A stretch of 64,000 nucleotides of DNA from Bog-756 sp963734395 (lineage in GTDB: Bacteria; Actinomycetota; Acidimicrobiia; Acidimicrobiales; RAAP-2), in the NCBI GenBank assembly GCA_963734395.1, contig CAVTGY010000002.1, positions 496,001-560,000 on the forward strand, read 5' to 3'. Positions 34,239 to 42,518 of the stretch are shown in pieces; the first letter of the stretch is position 1; the number at the start of each line of letters is the position of its first letter. The translations under genes were made by a program, and so were the position numbers. Under the pieces are notes generated by a model. It was not told where the DNA came from, searched no databases, and saw only the letters and a list, made by a program, of their open reading frames with translations.

Positions 34239-34592
34239 CTAATGGCTTGTGGCCACCCAGGTGATCACAAACAATGCAAAGGTCAAAAATAAGAGCGACA
34301 CTCCTGCCACAGTTGCGGTCCACTCAGCCTGTGCCACACGCTCGCCTGCGGTCTCGTTAGCGTTCCGGCCACCAAGCCAGCTTGCTATCACCAAAACTGG
34401 ACTTCCAAGCCCCAGAGCCACTCCGAAAGCGCCTGCCAACCACGAACCGTCCTCTGTGAACTGTTGGAATGCGAAACCCAGGGCAAAGAACATCTGTATC
34501 GCGAGAATCATTGCGGACATGAACCCGCCAACAGTCAGGAACGCTTTCCGCCAAAAGGAAAGCCTCAGCGTCGAGGTCGCCCCATTCCGCAC
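34239..34592 (-). CDS. Small membrane protein
   Basis: A 117-residue protein with three predicted helices: AFLTVGGFMSAMILAIQMFF, GAFGVALGLGSPVLVIASWL and AGVSLLFLTFALFVITWV. No family recognised. GTG start at 34592. Confidence 0.6.
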   Translation of the reverse strand: MRNGATSTLRLSFWRKAFLTVGGFMSAMILAIQMFFALGFAFQQFTEDGSWLAGAFGVALGLGSPVLVIASWLGGRNANETAGERVAQAEWTATVAGVSLLFLTFALFVITWVATSH

Positions 34593-34671
34593 CAGGCCAG
34601 GCTAACGCCCGGATTGCTCTGGTGACACCAGTCTGAAAGCGGGAACGTAGACCGAGGCTTGAATGCGCCGG

Positions 34672-34704
34672 GTGCCCCGTACCACCGGCTGTGGGTGCGT
34701 TATC
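34672..34704 (+). repeat. HP-A hairpin repeat copy
   Basis: Reads gtgccccgtaccaccggctg then tgggtgcgttatc. It shares the GCGTTATC tail with copies at 14486 and 19675. Confidence 0.65.
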
Positions 34705-34870
34705 GAAGGACGAGTGCCTGCAACCCGCGCGAACAGACCTGGATCGGCACGAGCGGGGGCACCCTTCCGAGCCAATAACGAGCCTTCGGGCGGCAACCCA
34801 CTTCGGGAGCGGGCCTCTGCGCCGTCGGTCTGGACCTCGAAGGCGACCCTGATACTCTGACGTAATGGAT

Positions 34871-34886
34871 GTCACCAAGTGGTGAC
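34871..34886. promoter_or_regulatory. Palindrome at the MFS gene start
   Basis: GTCACC (34871-34876) and GGTGAC (34881-34886) flank AAGT, ten bases before the preferred ATG. Candidate operator for the TetR protein encoded downstream in the same unit. Confidence 0.5.
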
Positions 34887-34895
34887 TTATGCCGA

Positions 34896-36437
34896 ATGGT
34901 ACAGATGACAGCGCGTTCGTTTCCAACGTTTGAAACCGAAAGCCGGACGTGGCGGCAGCGAGGGACCTTGCCTGTCCTCGTCACCGTCGCAGCCCTCGTG
35001 GCGATCGTCTCCAGCCTGGGTGCTCCCCTCATCCCGTCGATCGCTCGGTCCGACCACGTCTCCCTGAGCGCGGCGGAGTGGGTGCTCACGGCCGCGCTGA
35101 TGACGGGAGCGCTGGCCACTCCAGCCATGGGCCGCCTGGCAGACGGTCCTCGCAAGCGCAGGGTCATCGAGGTCGCCCTTACCGTGGTGCTGGCGGGGTG
35201 TGTGCTCTCGGCTGTGTCGACCAGTTTCGTCGTTCTGATCCTTGGGCGGGGCTTGCAGGGAGTGGGCCTCGGACTGCTGCCGGTGACGATGGCGATTGCC
35301 CGGAGTCAGTTCTCACCCGATGAGGCGGGCCGTGCCATCGCCACGCTCTCCGTTAGCGCGGCGGTCGGGGCTGGTCTCGGCTATCCGATCACGTCGTTGA
35401 TCGCCCAGGTCTTCGACTTCCGGGCGGCTTTCTGGTTCGGTGCGATCACGGTCGCTTCGGCACTGGTCCTGGTGGTAATCGTTCTTCCCAACCGATCAGA
35501 CGGCCGCTCTCGACGCTTCGACCGGCTGGGAATGGCCACCCTCGGCGCGGCGGTGATCGGAGTGTCTGTCGTGTTGAGCGAAGGAGGGGGCTGGGGATGG
35601 ACGTCATTGCGATCCCTCGCCCTCACTGCCTTCAGCGTGGTCATGGTGGGACTATGGATCGCACACGAACTGAAGGTCGCGGACCCGCTCATCGACGTCC
35701 GGCAGGTGCGGAACCGTTCCGTTCTCACCGCCGACGCGTCCGCGTTCCTGATCGCGGTGGCCATGTACCTGTTCCTTCCCATCGTCATCGAGTTCGTGCA
35801 GATCCCGGTGGCTAGCGGCTACGGCTTCGGCACCTCCATCCTCGTCTCGGGCATGGTCTTCGTCCCCTTGTCCATCGGCTCTTTCCTGGCCAGCCGCTGT
35901 CTGACGGCTTACACGAAGCGCTTCGGTGTCAGAAGCATGATTCCCTTCGGTTCCCTGATGTTCGCAGCATCGACCCTGTTCTTCGCCGTCGAACACCGAG
36001 CCCTGTGGGAGGCGTTTGTGGCGTCGGGGATGGCGGGCATCGGGATCGGTTTCACGTTTGCCGCAATGCCCGGATTCGTTGTGCGCGCCGTACCTCCATC
36101 GGAGACCGGAAGTGCCATGGGCCTCTATCAGGTCCTGCGCAGCATCGGGCTCTCGCTCGGCAGCGCCCTCGCTGCCGCCGTGCTCATCACCTATACCGCC
36201 CCCGGAGATACCTATCCCAGCTATCAGGGCTTTCGGGTCACATTGATCATCGCCACTGGGCTCTGCGTCCTGACCGCCGTGGTCAGCTACCTGCTACCCG
36301 GAAAGTCGACCGAGGGGCTGTCAGCGCTGCCAGTGGACGTCGAGGAGATGATGGAAGATGAGGCCAAAGTCGAGGGCGTCGGCCTGATGCTCGCCGACGA
36401 CCCACTTGGCTCCGAAACCACTGGCTCCGGCGGATGA
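34896..36437 (+). CDS. MFS transporter, DHA2-like drug exporter
   Basis: A protein of about 513 residues with 14 predicted helices. Motif A-like GRLADGPRKRRVIE follows helix 2, and ILGRGLQGVGLGLLPVTMAI is motif B with its Arg; GAGLGYPITSLIAQVFDFRA is the antiporter motif C region. These place it among proton-coupled drug exporters. ATG 34869 would put the palindrome inside the gene; 34896 or 34905 is more likely. Its stop overlaps the TetR start as ATGA, so the two form an operon in which the regulator probably controls the exporter. Confidence 0.88.
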   Translation: MVQMTARSFPTFETESRTWRQRGTLPVLVTVAALVAIVSSLGAPLIPSIARSDHVSLSAAEWVLTAALMTGALATPAMGRLADGPRKRRVIEVALTVVLAGCVLSAVSTSFVVLILGRGLQGVGLGLLPVTMAIARSQFSPDEAGRAIATLSVSAAVGAGLGYPITSLIAQVFDFRAAFWFGAITVASALVLVVIVLPNRSDGRSRRFDRLGMATLGAAVIGVSVVLSEGGGWGWTSLRSLALTAFSVVMVGLWIAHELKVADPLIDVRQVRNRSVLTADASAFLIAVAMYLFLPIVIEFVQIPVASGYGFGTSILVSGMVFVPLSIGSFLASRCLTAYTKRFGVRSMIPFGSLMFAASTLFFAVEHRALWEAFVASGMAGIGIGFTFAAMPGFVVRAVPPSETGSAMGLYQVLRSIGLSLGSALAAAVLITYTAPGDTYPSYQGFRVTLIIATGLCVLTAVVSYLLPGKSTEGLSALPVDVEEMMEDEAKVEGVGLMLADDPLGSETTGSGG

Positions 36438-37027
36438 CAACTTCTCGCGCCCAACAGCCCTCACGATCGGCCGCGGAGAAAGTTAGGCCGAGGAACGCCG
36501 AAGCTACCAAGCAGGCACTGTCGGATGCCGCCCAGGAACTGTTCGGTCAGCATGGATTCGACGGCACGACCATCCGCGAGATCGGCGAACGTGCTGGCGT
36601 CGATCATGCTCTCATCGCTCGATACTACGGAAGCAAGGCTGATCTCTACATCGCCGCTCTTGTGGCTGAAGTCCGAGGCGATCAGTTGCCGTTGGACTTC
36701 GAGGGCCTGAAGGACATGGCCGAGGGCATGGTGACTCGCATGGACAGTCACGGACTCGGACCTGTGATGCAAGCCCTGATTCGCACCGAAACTGCAGACC
36801 CGGTCCACAAAGCGGCGCGCGCTCACATTGCGCGACGCATGGTGGATCCGATGGTCGCCGAGGTGACGCGCCGGGCGGCCGACGAGGCGCGACTTCGATC
36901 TGAGCTCGTCGTTTCGGCCCTCATCGGCATCGGTCTCGGACGGGCCTTGGGATGGTTCGATGAGCTAATGGCTGCGCCCAAAGAGCATCTGGTGGATCTG
37001 GTCGCAGAACTTCTTGACAATGGCTAG
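36434..37027 (+). CDS. TetR family regulator of the MFS operon
   Basis: A 197-residue TetR protein: KQALSDAAQELFGQHGFDGT, then IREIGERAGVDHALIARYYG forms the HTH (residues about 42-62), and a C-terminal TetR_C-like domain follows (ADPVHKAARAHIARRMVDPM). ATG 36434 overlaps the MFS stop by four bases. Regulation of the exporter in response to an exported compound is the usual arrangement, inferred here. Confidence 0.9.
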   Translation: MTTSRAQQPSRSAAEKVRPRNAEATKQALSDAAQELFGQHGFDGTTIREIGERAGVDHALIARYYGSKADLYIAALVAEVRGDQLPLDFEGLKDMAEGMVTRMDSHGLGPVMQALIRTETADPVHKAARAHIARRMVDPMVAEVTRRAADEARLRSELVVSALIGIGLGRALGWFDELMAAPKEHLVDLVAELLDNG

Positions 37028-37141
37028 ATCATGCCTTACCCGTGGTCGAACGGCACGATGGGGGCAAGGACCGCAAGGCCAAGATTGCAGGAGGCGCAGC
37101 CGAACGGTTCGACGCACCGAAATGTGGGAAGGATGTAGCTC

Positions 37142-37495
37142 ATGGCTATTGATCACGTGCTTGCCGTAGTCCCCGTTTCTGACATCCAAGTGGCCCAGCG
37201 ATGGTATGAGGCCCTCGTTGGTCGTCCCGAGGACAACCACCCGATGGACACGCTGGTTGAGTGGAGAATCACCGAAACCGGTTGGGTCCAGGTTTTCCAT
37301 GACCCTGAGCGAGCGGGGTCCACATTTCTCAACTTCGCGGTGGATGACCTGGAGGCGCAGGTCGCCGAACTCGCGACACGGGGTTTGGTCCTAGACGAGA
37401 TTCAGACGGCCAACAAGGGTGTCCGGACTGCGAGCGTCACCGACCCCGATGGCAACACGGTCACGTTCATTGGAGGCTTTCGGGTCATCTACTGA
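37142..37495 (+). CDS. VOC family protein
   Basis: A 117-residue VOC protein: DHVLAVVPVSDIQVAQRWYE in the first module, STFLNFAVDDLEAQVAELAT and ASVTDPDGNTVTFIGGF in the second. The usual terminal Glu ligand is replaced (VTFIGG), so metal binding through that position may be lost. GGAAGGA precedes the ATG. It lies 114 bases after the TetR gene and could be co-regulated. Confidence 0.87.
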   Translation: MAIDHVLAVVPVSDIQVAQRWYEALVGRPEDNHPMDTLVEWRITETGWVQVFHDPERAGSTFLNFAVDDLEAQVAELATRGLVLDEIQTANKGVRTASVTDPDGNTVTFIGGFRVIY

Positions 37496-37510
37496 GCGTT
37501 CATGCGGATC

Positions 37511-37539
37511 TTGTCCCCGATCACCGGGTCAGGGGGCAC
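37511..37539 (+). repeat. HP-A hairpin repeat copy
   Basis: Reads ttgtccccgatcaccgggtc then agggggcac, 15 bases after the VOC stop. It is among the best-preserved copies; its left half matches 16056-16073. Confidence 0.7.
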
Positions 37540-37599
37540 CGTACGAGTCCGGCGGTCGCGAGTCTTTGCGTTGACCCCAATCCGGCATGATTTAATGCA

Positions 37600-38763
37600 A
37601 TGAGCGACGGCCCCGACCCAACACAGCGTCCCGATGCCAATGGTTCGCCGGGTTGGGTGCTGGCGGCTGTTGGATGCACCGCTGGACTTGTTGCTGTCCT
37701 GGTCAGTCCCGTCCACGCACGGTCCGCCGCAGCACAGGACTGGTCGCCGTTCGTTCTGGTGGCGGGCCTGCTCTTGGTGGGCCTGGTCGCCGACGAGGAC
37801 CGCTTGTTCTCCGCTGCAGGAAACGGACTCGCCCGGTTGGCACCGAACGGGATGGTCCTCTACATCGGCTCCGTCGTGCTCATCGTCACGGTGACGACTG
37901 TGTTGAACCTCGACACCTCGGTAGCGTTTCTCACTCCCATCCTCGTCTACACGGCTCGTGGCCGAGGTGAAGGTGAAGCGCCGCTCCTTTACGGGTGCCT
38001 CCTTCTCTCCAACGCTGGATCGCTGTTGCTCCCTGGTTCGAACCTCACCAACCTGATCGTGCTTGGTCACCTGCATCTTTCGGGAGGACAGTTCTTCCGC
38101 CACATGGCCCCGGCGGCGATTGCAGCGGCACTGGTGACCGCCGTGGTGGTGGGAGGAAGCGAGCATCGTTCGTTGCGCACGACCGTGGCCCCAGTTGCCG
38201 TTAGTGAGCGCCCGGTGCTGGGCATCGGGCTGGCTGCGGTGATGGCAGTCACGGTGTTGGTACTCATCCTTCGGGCGCCGGCCGCCCCCGTGGCGGCTGT
38301 CGGTGTGCTGGCGGTGGGTGTCCGATCGTTCTCACCGGATGGGTCTCCCAGGCGGGCGCTGGGGGTCCTCGGTCTGCCTGTTCTCGTCGGTCTGTTCGGC
38401 GTCGCCGTGACCCTCGGGACGCTGGGTCGGGCGTGGTCTGGACCGGCAAACCTGCTGTCGCACCTCGACTCGTCGGGAACTGCGGTTGTCGGCGCCTTCG
38501 CCAGTGTGATCGTGAACAACCTGCCTGCTTCCTCGCTGTTGGCAGCACGGGTGCCACCCCGACCGTTCGCCCTGCTGGTGGGTTTGAACATCGGCCCCAA
38601 CCTGTTCGTCACCGGTTCGCTTGCCTGGCTGCTCTGGCTGCGTGCGGCGAAATCTGCCGGTGCTCGACCATCGGTCGCCAAAGCGAGCCGTCTCGGAGTT
38701 GTGGCGGTACCTCTGTCGATGGCTGCAGCTCTGGGAATGCTCGCAGTCAACGGGTCACACTGA
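37600..38763 (+). CDS. ArsB/NhaD-like (ion transporter superfamily) permease
   Basis: A 387-residue membrane protein with about ten helices. Inverted-repeat motifs of the ArsB/NhaD/SLC13 group are seen as TVLNLDTSVAFLTPILVYTA in the first half and VIVNNLPASSLLAARVPPRP with LNIGPNLFVTGSLAWLLW in the second; GSLLLPGSNLTNLIV is the other half-helix hairpin. Substrate could be arsenite, an organic anion or Na+/H+; no ars genes are nearby. ATG 37600. Single gene. Confidence 0.82.
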   Translation: MSDGPDPTQRPDANGSPGWVLAAVGCTAGLVAVLVSPVHARSAAAQDWSPFVLVAGLLLVGLVADEDRLFSAAGNGLARLAPNGMVLYIGSVVLIVTVTTVLNLDTSVAFLTPILVYTARGRGEGEAPLLYGCLLLSNAGSLLLPGSNLTNLIVLGHLHLSGGQFFRHMAPAAIAAALVTAVVVGGSEHRSLRTTVAPVAVSERPVLGIGLAAVMAVTVLVLILRAPAAPVAAVGVLAVGVRSFSPDGSPRRALGVLGLPVLVGLFGVAVTLGTLGRAWSGPANLLSHLDSSGTAVVGAFASVIVNNLPASSLLAARVPPRPFALLVGLNIGPNLFVTGSLAWLLWLRAAKSAGARPSVAKASRLGVVAVPLSMAAALGMLAVNGSH

Positions 38764-38840
38764 AGTGCCATCCGGCAGTCTGGTGGGGTGGAGCAAACAA
38801 CGTCTTGGTGGTGTTCCTTACCCGCTTTTGTCGGAAACCT

Positions 38841-40121
38841 TCAGTTGAGGTCGTTAGCGCACGTTTGTGGGCTGTAGGTGTTGCTGTTCGTCCCATCAGG
38901 GCAGGTTGTGTCGTTCCAGATCGTGCCAGTCATGGAGGTCGCAGTAACAATGGCCCCGGTCAGATTTGCGTTGCTCAGGTTCGCGTCGGACAGGTTTGCG
39001 TTGTCCAAAAAGGCATTGGAGAGGTCGGCACCAGAAAGGTCGGCCCCGGAGAGGTCGGCAAAGTCAAAATTAACATCGGACACGACGGCGTCAGTCATTA
39101 TTGCGTCCTGGAAATGCGCGCCACCCGCGTCTGCGCCGGTGAGGATGGCCCCAGTCAAGGTCGCGCCTTGCAAATTGGCGCTATTCACATTTGCGTTTGT
39201 CAGATTGGCGTTTGTCAGATTGGCGTCTGAGAGATCGGAACCCATGAGATTGACGTTGCTCAGGTCAGCATTGCTCAAATCACAACCACCGAGACTGGCG
39301 TACTGGCCAATGTACGAACAGTTCTGTGCCCCGCTTGGTGTCGCCATTACCGCCGACGAGGAGCCGCCAACCGGTTGATTGCCGAGAGGCGCTCCGTTGT
39401 CACCATATACAGTGACGTAGGCTTGAACGGTTACCGAGTACTGCATTCCATTGGTGAGCCCGCCCACGAAGCAGGTAGTTGCACCTGTGCAGGTTTGAGG
39501 AACAACGAGATTTGGGCCTGTGGCGGTAACGGTGTAGCCGTCGACCTCGTAGCCAACCCCGGGAGGCTCTGGTGTCCACATGACATCGAGTGCCTCATAG
39601 GCGGGAGTCGCCATGACGTCCGTGGGTGCAGGGCTGGGAGGGGGCGGAGGTGGAGGTACTGGTCCGGCAGAAACGAAGAGTGAGACCGCCTTGGCATTTA
39701 CCGTCCTTGCTCCCGTGACCAATAGGTGCAACCGGTACTTGGTGGTCCTCTTTCCCGAGTTGGCGGGAACGCTCACGACGTCGGTGACGGTGCCGTTCGA
39801 ACAGGGAACCGTGGCCGGCAATCCAGTGATGCCGAGTTTGTTGGACGTGAACAGACAGCTGGCGGCATTAGTCACCTGAGCTGACAAGGTGACGGATCCA
39901 CCCGCGGAATTGAGGGCAGACGGCGTCACCGTGAACGACGACACGGTGGGTTTGACGGGGCCGGCCTGTGCCACTGAGGGCAGGCCAAGCACCGCCAGTC
40001 CGGCGAAGATGAGGGCGAGCGCCGCTCCCACCGAGGCCAAACGAAGCAGCTCGGGGATATTCCCGATCTTTCGACGGGCAGCCTTTACCGTGATGGCTGA
40101 ATTGAGATGACGTCTGCGCAT
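38841..40121 (-). CDS. Secreted pentapeptide-repeat protein with an Fn3-like domain, second paralogue
   Basis: A 426-residue protein. Signal/membrane segment at about 26-52 (LASVGAALALIFAGLAVLGL), then a beta domain (VSSFTVTPSALNSAGGSVTL), a proline hinge, an Fn3-like domain (APTDVMATPAYEALDVMWTP), and about 20 pentapeptide repeats (NADLSNVNLMGSDLSDANLT onward). The end IWNDTTCPDGTNSN...QTCANDLN matches the tail of the protein at 19797. AGAGGTGG lies before the ATG at 40121. Three direct repeats sit just upstream. Confidence 0.87.
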   Translation of the reverse strand: MRRRHLNSAITVKAARRKIGNIPELLRLASVGAALALIFAGLAVLGLPSVAQAGPVKPTVSSFTVTPSALNSAGGSVTLSAQVTNAASCLFTSNKLGITGLPATVPCSNGTVTDVVSVPANSGKRTTKYRLHLLVTGARTVNAKAVSLFVSAGPVPPPPPPPSPAPTDVMATPAYEALDVMWTPEPPGVGYEVDGYTVTATGPNLVVPQTCTGATTCFVGGLTNGMQYSVTVQAYVTVYGDNGAPLGNQPVGGSSSAVMATPSGAQNCSYIGQYASLGGCDLSNADLSNVNLMGSDLSDANLTNANLTNANVNSANLQGATLTGAILTGADAGGAHFQDAIMTDAVVSDVNFDFADLSGADLSGADLSNAFLDNANLSDANLSNANLTGAIVTATSMTGTIWNDTTCPDGTNSNTYSPQTCANDLN

Positions 40122-40130
40122 CGTCCACCT

Positions 40131-40201
40131 CTTATCTGAACGCCAAGAAACTTATCTGAACGCCAAGAAACCGTGGCTATCTGAACGCCAAGAAACCGTG
40201 G
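40131..40201 (-). repeat. Three direct repeats in the pentapeptide gene leader
   Basis: Units start at 40131, 40151 and 40177. Each contains tatctgaacgccaagaaa; the second and third add ccgtgg. The array begins ten bases upstream of the start codon, so it lies in the 5' leader or promoter on the minus strand. Confidence 0.85.
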
Positions 40202-40242
40202 CTGGTCTCACGGTAACACTGATCGCCAGATCAGCCTCCTAG

Positions 40243-40271
40243 CTCCCTAAACACCGGGACAGGGGGGCGTT
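40243..40271 (+). repeat. HP-A hairpin repeat copy
   Basis: Reads ctccctaaacaccgggacag then gggggcgtt, just upstream (on the minus strand, after) of the small membrane gene stop at 40275. Confidence 0.6.
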
Positions 40272-40274
40272 TGC

Positions 40275-40532
40275 CTAACTTGGGTGGCGTGAGAGATACC
40301 TGAAGGCGGCGATCAAGACTAAAACAAGGGCGATGGCGGTCGTGATGTAGCTCATCGGAGGAGAGAGCGAAGCCTGTGAGGCGTACGTCACAGCAACAAA
40401 GGCGGCGATCAGTCCGGCTAGTGCTGGGGCTAGTGGTTTTTTGCTCGAAGTGTCCGGATCATCCACTTCGTTGTTATCGGCACCTGCCGGGACACGCTTG
40501 ACACGACCGATAGAGGGGGCGCCCCCCACCAA
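40275..40532 (-). CDS. Small membrane protein
   Basis: Up to 85 residues with two hydrophobic segments, PALAGLIAAFVAVTYASQAS and ITTAIALVLVLIAAFRYL. The only start codons in frame (TTG or GTG near 40530) lie inside an HP-B repeat, so the original start may have been altered. No family recognised. Confidence 0.5.
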   Translation of the reverse strand: MVGGAPSIGRVKRVPAGADNNEVDDPDTSSKKPLAPALAGLIAAFVAVTYASQASLSPPMSYITTAIALVLVLIAAFRYLSRHPS

Positions 40533-40566
40533 TGAGCGGGTCAGTTAGCCGCCGTTCGGATCGGCA
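40519..40566 (+). repeat. HP-B repeat copy
   Basis: Reads gcgccccccaccaatgagcg then ggtcagttagccgcc, followed by gttcggatcggca. It covers the 5' end of the minus-strand small membrane gene. Confidence 0.6.
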
Positions 40567-40701
40567 GATCGTGCCGTAATCCGATTGAATGGAAATCCCA
40601 CGCAGTGCTGGAGTCTCGAGGGCACGATGGGACGGTCGAACGTGTCAATATCAGTGCGCCAGCGTGGCGGGTTGACACACTTGATAGTCACGGGAGGTTT
40701 G

Positions 40702-41289
40702 GTGAGCGACACATCACAGGGACCGGACAGGTCGCAGGCATCCAACGGCAAGTCGTACGACCCGCACCTTGCTCCACCCGGCTACGCGTCTCCTCAACCA
40801 AAAGTACCAGTGGAAACCACCGTCCCATTCTACAAAAGGTGGTGGTTATGGGCCGTCGTGGTAGTCATCCTCCTCCTGGCCACTGTAAGTGGCGTTGCTC
40901 TACAGTCAAAGTCCACGAATGCCTCCAACCCGAGTACATCAGTGACGTCGTCGACAAATCCCAACGCTGTGGCGCGAGCGACAACCACTACGACTCCCCG
41001 CACGTCCACGACCAAGCCCAAAGGTGCCGCGACGACCGAGCCTTCTTCTCCCAGCACCACAACAGCCTCTCCTAAGACAGCACTCCCTCTGACCACGGGA
41101 CCGACTACAACAGAGGTGGCCCCGGCTGCCGCCGTCGCATCAAACTGCACACCACGGAGCCGTGCGGGTGAATGCTTCTGGCCGGGCGAATACTGCCGAA
41201 AATCCGACTACGGGACCAGCGGCGTAGGGGGCGATGGTAAGCCGATGACCTGCGTTGACAACAATGGCTGGAAATGGGTTTCGACGTAA
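40702..41289 (+). CDS. Single-pass membrane protein with Thr-rich linker and Cys-rich C-terminal domain
   Basis: A 195-residue protein. A short cytoplasmic N-terminus with Pro is followed by one helix (WWLWAVVVVILLLATVSGVA), about 75 residues rich in Thr, Ser and Pro, and a final domain with four cysteines: NCTPRSRAGECFWPGEYC and MTCVDNNGWKWV. This C-terminal pattern (C..GEC..PGEYC...C.DNNGW.W) recurs, from memory, at the ends of many actinobacterial exported proteins. GGGAGG four bases before GTG 40702 selects that start over upstream frames. It lies upstream of the sulfotransferase. Confidence 0.7.
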   Translation: MSDTSQGPDRSQASNGKSYDPHLAPPGYASPQPKVPVETTVPFYKRWWLWAVVVVILLLATVSGVALQSKSTNASNPSTSVTSSTNPNAVARATTTTTPRTSTTKPKGAATTEPSSPSTTTASPKTALPLTTGPTTTEVAPAAAVASNCTPRSRAGECFWPGEYCRKSDYGTSGVGGDGKPMTCVDNNGWKWVST

Positions 41290-41332
41290 TGAAGGTTGTT
41301 GAAAGACCTCAATCACCTTTGGCATCGAGGTC

Positions 41333-42187
41333 ATGACGCCGGACACATCCGATCAAACGGTTGACCTGGAGAGGGGGTCAACCTCAGCCTGGCCCCCCGA
41401 TTGGTCCTATTACAGCAAGACTGCTCACTTACGGGTGCTCCCTAACTTCGTCATTCTCGGTACCGCGCGAGGTGGGACGACATCACTCTTCAACTGGCTC
41501 GGTTCGCATCCAGACGTCACTCCTTCCCTGAAGAAGGAAACGCATTATTTTGATCGCCACTACGCCAAAGGACTGCGCTGGTACCGATCGCACTTTCCGC
41601 TGGCTGGGTTCCACGGCATCACCGGCGAGGCCACTCCCTATCTACTCTTTCATCCTCTTGCCCCTCAACGTGTCGCGAAGGACCTCCCTTCGAGCACTCG
41701 GTTCATCGTCCTGCTTCGCAATCCGGTCCACAGAGCCCTATCTCACTATTGGTGGGGAAGGGACAAGGGAAGGGAGACGGAATCCTTCGAGCGAGCCGTT
41801 CATCTCGAACCGGAGCGATTGGCGGGCGCCACAGAACTCGTATTACGAGGCGAGCCGAGTGAAAACCACCGAATGTACTCCTATCTGGCGAGGGGCAAAT
41901 ACGCCGGACAGCTCCGCTCTTGGTTCAGTGCTGTTGGCCGAGAGCGAATACTGATTGTCGAGAGCGAGAGCCTCTACGGCAACCCCACCGAACGAGGCCG
42001 AGTGCTCGATTGGTTGGATCTGCACCCGCATGATCAGGAATATCCAGTTGCCAATCGAGCGGATCGATCAGAAGAAACGAGCCCTGAGTTTCTCGCATAC
42101 CTAAGTGACTACTTCGCAACCGATAATCAAGACCTGTTCGAGTTGCTCGGCTATGAGTTGTGGGTGGACGGAGGTGGAACCCACTGA
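41333..42187 (+). CDS. Sulfotransferase (PAPS-dependent)
   Basis: A 284-residue cytosolic-type sulfotransferase. The 5'-phosphosulfate-binding loop is FVILGTARGGTTSLFNWLGS (residues about 38-57) and the 3'-phosphate-binding segment is RFIVLLRNPVHRALSHYWW (about 125-143). HYAKGLRWYRSHFP and ITGEATPYLLF resemble heparan-sulfate-type deacetylase/sulfotransferases. It would transfer sulfate from PAPS to a hydroxyl or amine, perhaps on a cell-surface glycan given the secreted proteins nearby (inference). Confidence 0.9.
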   Translation: MTPDTSDQTVDLERGSTSAWPPDWSYYSKTAHLRVLPNFVILGTARGGTTSLFNWLGSHPDVTPSLKKETHYFDRHYAKGLRWYRSHFPLAGFHGITGEATPYLLFHPLAPQRVAKDLPSSTRFIVLLRNPVHRALSHYWWGRDKGRETESFERAVHLEPERLAGATELVLRGEPSENHRMYSYLARGKYAGQLRSWFSAVGRERILIVESESLYGNPTERGRVLDWLDLHPHDQEYPVANRADRSEETSPEFLAYLSDYFATDNQDLFELLGYELWVDGGGTH

Positions 42188-42518
42188 GGGGTGGTCGAGG
42201 CTCGGAGGAAAGGTGATCCTCAACGCGTCCCCGACCACCGGTTCAGCTCCACCTTGCGATCGGGCACCCACTGGCCATTCGTTGGATTCGAAGTCGCGCA
42301 CATTGACATAGGCAATCTCGTAAAGGTGTTCGACAACGGCTTTGCTGTGCGGCTGAGGCACTCTTGCGACCGCTCTGGGCCGCGTCATCGAGGGGCATCG
42401 CCTCCGATCCGACCTCACACCCGCAATCCCGATGGCAATTCTGGGATGGTTGTGTCACCATGCCCTCGGGTCGGCCGTTTGACGATCCGAGAGTGTCGCC
42501 GGCGAAGGGTGGACACAA
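42188..42518. other. Gene-free stretch with an HP-A copy
   Basis: 331 bases between the sulfotransferase and the CPST-repeat gene. HP-A-like sequence cgtccccgaccaccggttca lies at 42226-42245. No gene is supported. Confidence 0.5.

Noticed and set aside
40131..40201. CRISPR array
   Set aside because: Only three units, nearly contiguous with no unique spacers of constant length, and no cas genes in the window.
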